In this document: piece by piece, positions 61,401-64,000 of the stretch
Layout of the letters: each line of letters opens with the position of its first letter
Position numbering within the stretch: the stretch's first letter is position 1
Source of the DNA: Patiria pectinifera
Lineage: Eukaryota; Echinodermata; Asteroidea; Valvatida; Asterinidae
Direction: 5' to 3'
Length of the DNA stretch: 64,000 bases
Assembly (NCBI GenBank): GCA_029964075.1
Contig: CM057140.1
Coordinates: 13,410,643 to 13,474,642, forward strand
Made by a program: the position numbers and the translations under genes
Notes under the pieces: model-generated
What the model was told of the DNA's origin: nothing
Seen by the model: the letters and a program-made list of their open reading frames with translations, nothing else
Databases searched by the model: none

Positions 61401-64000
61401 AGTGCCTTATAAAATACAACCTAAATTTGCTCTGGGGCTCTCGACGACCCTCAACGCCTTCTGCCAATTATTTCATGGCATTTTCGTTTTCTCCCAATCT
61501 CACCCCTGAAGGATAATTCCAGGTAACTAAACCCTACTTAGGACCAGGTTTGAAATTCACAAACCCTAGTTTCCCCCCAGCTCCCCACCTACCCTCGCCA
61601 ACCCACCCCACCTCTTCCCCATCCCTCCCCACCCCAATCACTCCAGGGATTGATACTAGAAGGGTTACTTACTGTGTCTTCTGCTCTTAGGTTGCCAGTG
61701 GAGCGTTGGAGGTAACGGCCGAAGCAGACCCCATCAAGATGGCGTTCCCCACCCACTGCCACTGGCTGGCTGTCATGGAGAAGACTGGCGTTAACTTACT
61801 GGGTCTGGGCCAGGGAGGCCACGCTAAAGGTGGGTTGCGTGGAATGATTGCGGCGCTTTGTTTGTTGGAGTTGTCAGTCCCTGCTTGCTTTCTTCTGCAG
61901 AATTCTGAAAATGAAATCTGTGGGTTTTTACTTCCAGACCTAAAGTTGACTTCTTTTTTTCTTCAATTTCTTGTCTCAAATGATACTCTATCTGTTGTAT
62001 ACTTTATTGGCTACATTGTTGTATAGTCTACTTTGTTGTACAGTGATGAAATTCATTTTAAATTGTACGTAGCTAATTGTGTTTGTATTACTGTATAATT
62101 TAAAGAAATTTTTCTTTAAAGAAACAAAAATTGACATGACAGGATTCTAAGCTGCACCCTCCAGAATGCTATATTGGCACTCTAGAACTGAGCTTTCCAC
62201 TAGCTGTATTTTCCGGTCTGGCAGTTTGTCAGTGTCAATGTTCCAGAATTGCTTGTCAGAAATTGTGAGACACACTAAAAGTCACATTACTCACGTTACA
62301 GCAATGCTGTGAACCTGATATGGATATGGCCAATAAAAAAATAATCTGGAAATTGATATTGAAAATAATTGTCTGATTTTTTTTTTACACAGGCAAATTT
62401 GTGCTGCAAATCCCAATAGAGCTCGAGCAGCAGGTTAGCGTGTATATTCCCAAGACCAACCGGCACATCTACGTCGTGGCTTTCGGCCGGCTGAACGTCT
62501 ACAGCACAAACGACGGCAAACTGGTGCAAAAAAAAGAGCTCAAGGTACGATATTGTGTCTAATTTGTCCAATGACAAATCAGTGAAGTAAAGGGCATTTG
62601 TGCAGATTTGTGCATTTGTTACACTTTGTAACTGTTTTAAATGCATTTTCAGTTTATTACAAGCCTGAAAGTCTCTTTCGATTTTACATCCACAGTGTCG
62701 TCCCAAAGCTGTGGCCTTCACGTCCGGTGGGAAACTGCTTGCCATCGCCTACAAGGATGTCTTTCTTTGGGACATGGCCAAAGAAACAGTGAGTGCCACT
62801 TTTCCGTCTTTACATTTGTTTCTAAAAACATTGTTCCCATCCAAGAAAGCTGCTTTTTTGGTCAAGTCTCGAAGGTAAAATATGGTTCTCAAGTTAGTGG
62901 AGCGCCGTGGTCCAGTGGTTACGGTGTTTGACTATAGTGTCGTACGTGGGTTTGAACCCTGACAGGGAATATAGTGCTTGTGTTCTTGGGCAAGACACTT
63001 TACTACAATTGCCTCTCTTCACCCAGGAGTAATATGTACCTAACTGTGACATTAACATTCAAATTTTCTTGACACCCTCCTCCCCCCTCCCCACCCTCTC
63101 TGAAGGACACCAAGCATTTTGAGACGGAGAACCTCAAAGCCCAGCTCAACAACTGCAACCTGCAGTTCTCAGGCGACGGCAAGCGGCTGATGGGCGTGCT
63201 ACCCAACGGCACGTATCGCTGGGCCGTCAAGGGTAATAACACCAAGACCCAGGGCCACAAGTTGTCTCTGACCTGCCAGACGGGGCCCAGCGCCATGTCC
63301 AAGAACTTGGACTTTATTGCGACGCTTAGCGGAGAGAATGACTTGAAGGTAGGTGTCAGCATTATGCTGCAATTGAACCAATTGGAGTCTATTACCAGTG
63401 CAGAAACTGCTCAATCAAGTGAATTACAAGTAAATCCAAAATTAATCACCACTGAATCACATGTCAATCACATGTCAATCACATGTCATCCACATGTCAT
63501 CCAGTCTCAAGTCAAGTGACAGTCTATTCAAATTTACCATGACAAAAGCATACCTTTGTCACTGTTAATTTGTCACTGTTGCTGTAACCTCACTTGTATT
63601 TTTGACATGTGATTGACTTGTGACTGACTTGTGAAGGGCTTGTCATTGATGTGTAATTGACTTGTGATTTAACTTGTGATTGAGTTGTGATGGACTTGTG
63701 ATCAACTTGTGATCGACATGTGCTTGGCTTGTGATGGACATGTGATAGACTTATGATATGCTGCGTTGGTCTTGTGATTGTCTTATAATGAACTTGACTT
63801 CTCTTCTGTTAACGTGCAAATGGTTCTTGTGATGTCCTAGGTCTTGCGTCTTCAGCCCTCATTAGAGTGGTGTCTCCTTCAGGGCCACCAGGGCCCCGTG
63901 CTATCCGCTGACTTCGGTGAGACGCGCAACGAGGACGAGCTGCTGGCTACGGGCAGCCAGGACTGCACGGTGCGAATCTGGGACACGGCCAGCATCACTA
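51918..64000 (+). CDS. NACHT and WD-repeat protein, NWD1/NWD2 family (3' end outside window)
   Basis: Gene-level entry. Exons: 51918-52453, 53294-53490, 53964-54357, 54488-54606, 54755-54909, 55179-55279, 55890-55971, 56135-56243, 56615-56769, 57121-57383, 57985-58184, 58674-58815, 59318-59552, 59760-59837, 60263-60443, 60911-61062, 61691-61829, 62393-62544, 62696-62788, 63106-63348, 63883 onward. Phases agree at all 20 junctions, giving 1,281 residues in the window. Layout: residues 1-110 extension, about 111-245 DUF4062-like, 473-480 Walker A (GCGGSGKS), 565-572 Walker B (MIFLDSLD), helical linker to about 980, then WD40 repeats. STAND ATPases of this type are nucleotide-dependent switches that oligomerise after ligand binding to the repeat domain. 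Vertebrate NWD1 is cytosolic and linked to apoptosome-like assembly and steroid receptor levels. Which vertebrate paralogue is closest cannot be decided by eye. The gene lies in the same orientation as lmpt, with no evident functional link. Confidence 0.93.
52454..53293 (+). other. NACHT-WD intron 1
   Basis: AT-rich. A short inverted pair, TTGGGACCA and ACTGGGACCATAC region (52730-52780), with repeated GTTGGGGC words is visible near 52690-52780. Otherwise nothing is recognised. Confidence 0.5.
53294..53490 (+). CDS. NACHT-WD exon 2: rest of DUF4062
   Basis: Joins in frame as ..EVERC-REHSVGPFFVCILGQKYG, then YRPIPYRVP. The xPFFVxxLGxxYGYRP block is diagnostic of DUF4062 in NWD and TPR/NACHT proteins. 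Ends phase 1 after DTNSV. Confidence 0.95.
53645..53790 (+). repeat. tRNA-derived repeat fragment
   Basis: GGTGGTCGAGTGGTGAGACGT is a tRNA-like head. It continues CTGCACTAGTAAGCAGGAGG, a phrase also embedded in the 205-bp tandem units at 36955-37530. Confidence 0.55.
53964..54357 (+). CDS. NACHT-WD exon 3: linker between DUF4062 and NACHT
   Basis: Starts D-CEYVMQPIVWKFPNHNNDPK; a long helical region follows (RDNWWTEFCAMRAAFFAAVK), then GHHSAGHSRFHFFTRSFTGF and KLDNLTERIENM. Donor AAAA|GTGAGT. The same order occurs between DUF4062 and the P-loop in NWD proteins. Confidence 0.94.
54488..54606 (+). CDS. NACHT-WD exon 4
   Basis: Reads K-YNLHFSPSADAMFNDERNKD and ends DYLVKSIHR-G. Splice sites CCGCAG and GAG|GTAAGA. 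Confidence 0.93.
54755..54909 (+). CDS. NACHT-WD exon 5: region just before the P-loop
   Basis: Reads AVNLASALDDPLYSEVISHS then FCRERADFFAGREKLI. The 'H..F...R...F.GRE.L' pattern precedes the Walker A in NWD-type STAND proteins. Ends phase 0. Confidence 0.94.
55074..55150 (+). repeat. tRNA-derived SINE head next to an exon
   Basis: GCTCAGTTGGTAGAGCGCTGG and GGTTCGAATCCC resemble Pol III A and B boxes. The anticodon arm does not pair and the acceptor ends do not match, so it is not a functional tRNA. It lies about 30 bases upstream of the Walker A exon. Confidence 0.7.
55179..55279 (+). CDS. NACHT-WD exon 6: Walker A
   Basis: Reads PFVVHGCGGSGKSSLLAKVI; GxxGxGKS binds the nucleotide phosphates. 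Two donors are possible (55264 and 55280). Only GTAAAC at 55280 keeps the frame into the next exon (..CELG-R-PVQLM); the upstream one leads to an immediate stop. Confidence 0.95.
55280..55889 (+). other. NACHT-WD intron 6
   Basis: Contains GGGGTTAAGG/AACCCTAACCCC words with an inverted pair around 55320-55460 (AACCCTAACCCCCTGAAG). The remainder is unremarkable. Confidence 0.5.
55890..55971 (+). CDS. NACHT-WD exon 7
   Basis: Reads PVQLMRFIAITPHSSNIRDL then LYFICLQ, the RFxGxSxxSxxxxxLLxxIxxQ strand and helix after the P-loop in NACHT modules. Confidence 0.95.
56135..56243 (+). CDS. NACHT-WD exon 8
   Basis: Reads LSYCLNLDQDSVPTDYKLLE and continues to EKPF; donor A|GTGAGT. Helical segment between Walker A and Walker B. 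Confidence 0.94.
56615..56769 (+). CDS. NACHT-WD exon 9: Walker B
   Basis: Reads MIFLDSLDQLSNENEGRDLH then WLRPALPKHVHLIVTIRPN. The hhhhDxxD Walker B and the following WLPxxLPxxVxxIxSxxP (sensor region) are clear NACHT signatures. Confidence 0.96.
57121..57383 (+). CDS. NACHT-WD exon 10
   Basis: Reads HEESYLEVQRLDEQDQNSLI, then GRRLQPDQKRLVLNA and NDPTPLFTRLACDIAMRW. These are the V.pL......i....L...gR.Lt..Q and NPLyL.L helices downstream of NACHT. Confidence 0.95.
57384..57984 (+). other. NACHT-WD intron 10
   Basis: Unique sequence. Direct TAGTGGTTGATTC and ATGACCATAGGTAGAC words occur but no clear repeat or exon. Confidence 0.45.
57985..58184 (+). CDS. NACHT-WD exon 11
   Basis: Reads Q-LEIKHGEIFVRHALGYLTAS then TSGLSASELIDVLSCDDVVL and PPLLWTRLRLDLG. 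The winged-helix-like 'GLs..El.dlLs.dd' block is typical of the NWD helical linker. Confidence 0.95.
58210..58590 (+). repeat. Diverged tandem repeat with hairpins
   Basis: GTGCCA..GAAAATAGAACACTCTTG..GCACATAGTTAAA..TGTCTTTACAATG units (about 135-183 bp) recur about 2.5 times. Each has a palindrome CAGTCAATAT-(4 nt)-ATATTGACTG, perfect at 58327-58350 and 58516-58539. Confidence 0.8.
58674..58815 (+). CDS. NACHT-WD exon 12
   Basis: Reads DYLVEGGVDNSVVYRWYHRL then FYETARQMYLD and ALAMYFLGR. The 'YRWYHRLFxExAxxRY' segment is strongly conserved in NWD/TEP1-like proteins. Confidence 0.95.
59030..59300 (+). repeat. Degenerate TCATGAATATTCA/GATGAAGT repeat
   Basis: ATGAATATTCAT, GATTGATTAAGATTGATGA, CAAGGTAAGACTCAC and GATGAGGTTGATGAGGTC words recur loosely. 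A decayed minisatellite immediately upstream of exon 13. Confidence 0.5.
59318..59552 (+). CDS. NACHT-WD exon 13
   Basis: Reads R-WADTPKPYTEKDSGK, a Ser/Ala-rich low-complexity stretch (RRVQSQPLILNSASAG), then WNLRKLTELPRHLVRGNLWE. The last block is the conserved 'RKl.ELP.hL...g..'. Donor ATG|GTACGT. Confidence 0.94.
59760..59837 (+). CDS. NACHT-WD exon 14
   Basis: Twenty-six codons, EMCSIPWLEAKCRTGRIYKL then LLELAE, phase 0 at both ends. Conserved 'f.WL.aK...g....L..L' segment. The donor GAG|GTTGGT is weak but is the only one that fits both phases. Confidence 0.85.
60263..60443 (+). CDS. NACHT-WD exon 15
   Basis: Reads AADKSELVSNKLKDFYRMVR then TIIQKYPELICQQALNEPD. Helical end of the linker, preceding the WD40 propeller. 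Confidence 0.93.
60505..60870 (+). repeat. SINE dimer
   Basis: Two copies in the same orientation (about 60505-60665 and 60668-60870). Each has the AGAGGGTCAGGGGTTC B-box region and 'gggcaagccacttta'. Same family as 3823-4100. Ends about 40 bases before the exon 16 acceptor. Confidence 0.88.
60911..61062 (+). CDS. NACHT-WD exon 16: first WD40 repeat
   Basis: Reads L-FTWLDLSKDQNEKAEIMTLT, then HTAPVRLVQFSSNCKYLATA and CQDHTVRVWR: a standard WD40 unit. Confidence 0.95.
61063..61690 (+). other. NACHT-WD intron 16
   Basis: Carries a CTACCTTCCTCAATCCTGCA repeat fragment (61168-61230), a member of the dispersed family also at 12180, 30290 and 45228. A C-rich tract lies at 61570-61640. Confidence 0.55.
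61691..61829 (+). CDS. NACHT-WD exon 17
   Basis: Reads VASGALEVTAEADPIKMAFP then HCHWLAVMEKTGVNLLGLGQ; WD40-like strands. Donor AAAG|GTGGGT. Confidence 0.93.
61830..62392 (+). other. NACHT-WD intron 17
   Basis: AT-rich, no repeat family recognised. A run of T precedes the acceptor. Confidence 0.5.
62393..62544 (+). CDS. NACHT-WD exon 18
   Basis: Reads G-KFVLQIPIELEQQVSVYIPK then HIYVVAFGRLNVYSTNDGKL; WD40 blade strands. Ends KELK, phase 0. Confidence 0.93.
62696..62788 (+). CDS. NACHT-WD exon 19
   Basis: Thirty-one codons, CRPKAVAFTSGGKLLAIAYK then DVFLWDMAKET: a WD40 unit with the FSxDGKxLA pattern. Confidence 0.94.
62895..63060 (+). repeat. tRNA-derived SINE
   Basis: GTGGTCCAGTGGTTACGG (A-box side), GGGTTTGAACCC (B box), CTTGGGCAAGACACTT and CACCCAGGAG. 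Ends about 45 bases before the exon 20 acceptor. Confidence 0.82.
63106..63348 (+). CDS. NACHT-WD exon 20
   Basis: Acceptor TCTGAAG, phase 0, 81 codons. Reads DTKHFETENLKAQLNNCNLQ then FSGDGKRLMGVLPNGTYRWA, and ends SGENDLK. Two WD40-like blades. Confidence 0.94.
63425..63800. repeat. Minisatellite-element copies in both orientations
   Basis: From 63435 to about 63560 a plus-orientation fragment reads CAATCACATGT units and then CCAGTCTCAAGTCAAGTGAC. From about 63608 to 63800 an inverse array follows, with about 17 units of 11 bp, consensus GACTTGTGATT. This is the inverse complement of the unit at 2060-2780. Confidence 0.85.
63883..64000 (+). CDS. NACHT-WD exon 21, WD40 repeat, cut by window end
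   Basis: Acceptor TCCTTCAG. Reads GHQGPVLSADFGETRNEDEL then LATGSQDCTVRIWDTASIT, a full consensus WD40 unit (GH..WD). The open frame continues past the window. Confidence 0.95.

Overview
This is eukaryotic, metazoan nuclear DNA: widely spaced exons with GT/AG splice sites, GC-rich exons in AT-rich introns, tRNA-derived SINEs, short inverted-repeat elements and minisatellites, and no bacterial features. The gene families, together with intronic repeats of the 'tgctaagcaca' and 'ccttgggcaagccactt' types, suggest a marine invertebrate deuterostome. I lean towards an echinoderm, possibly a sea star, but I cannot prove this from the sequence.

Two plus-strand genes account for all convincing protein-coding sequence. 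Gene 1 (about 902-45730, 5' end outside the window) is a Limpet/LIM-9/FHL-family gene encoding a PET domain and six LIM domains. Its PET exons and LIM1 exon lie in the first 3.5 kb. A 33.3-kb intron follows, then the LIM2-LIM6 exons and a stop at 45730. The large intron holds a well-formed alternative first coding exon (ATG at 9391, donor at 9487, TATA-like box at 9230). Spliced to the LIM2 exon, it would remove the PET domain, LIM1 and the first zinc pair of LIM2. That leaves half a LIM plus four LIMs, which is the architecture of vertebrate FHL proteins. A 33-nt in-phase microexon (42332-42364) and a LIM3 with a lengthened inter-finger linker are further peculiarities. A long, repeat-poor 3' UTR probably follows, to about 46.85 or 49.56 kb.

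Gene 2 (51918 to beyond 64000, 3' end outside the window) is a NACHT and WD-repeat (NWD1/NWD2-type) STAND ATPase. It has an N-terminal extension, a DUF4062-like domain, a NACHT module with clear Walker A and B motifs, a helical linker and the first WD40 repeats. Twenty-one exons keep frame through every junction and encode about 1,281 residues before the window ends. A candidate NRF1-type promoter lies at about 50.08 kb.

The rest is intron and intergenic DNA rich in mobile and tandem repeats. The most notable are: an 11-bp minisatellite (CATCACAAGTC) whose unit and conserved flank recur at three other places in both genes; exact tandem duplication of a 5' splice site (three copies, 36955-37530); tandem duplication of a 3' splice site with the start of a PET exon (509-975); foldback elements built from CTATGTTCCGAC, one enclosing telomere-like repeats; a MITE with 21-bp perfect terminal inverted repeats upstream of gene 2; and several SINE dimers. 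There is no sign of CRISPR arrays, operons, rRNA genes or convincing functional tRNA genes.
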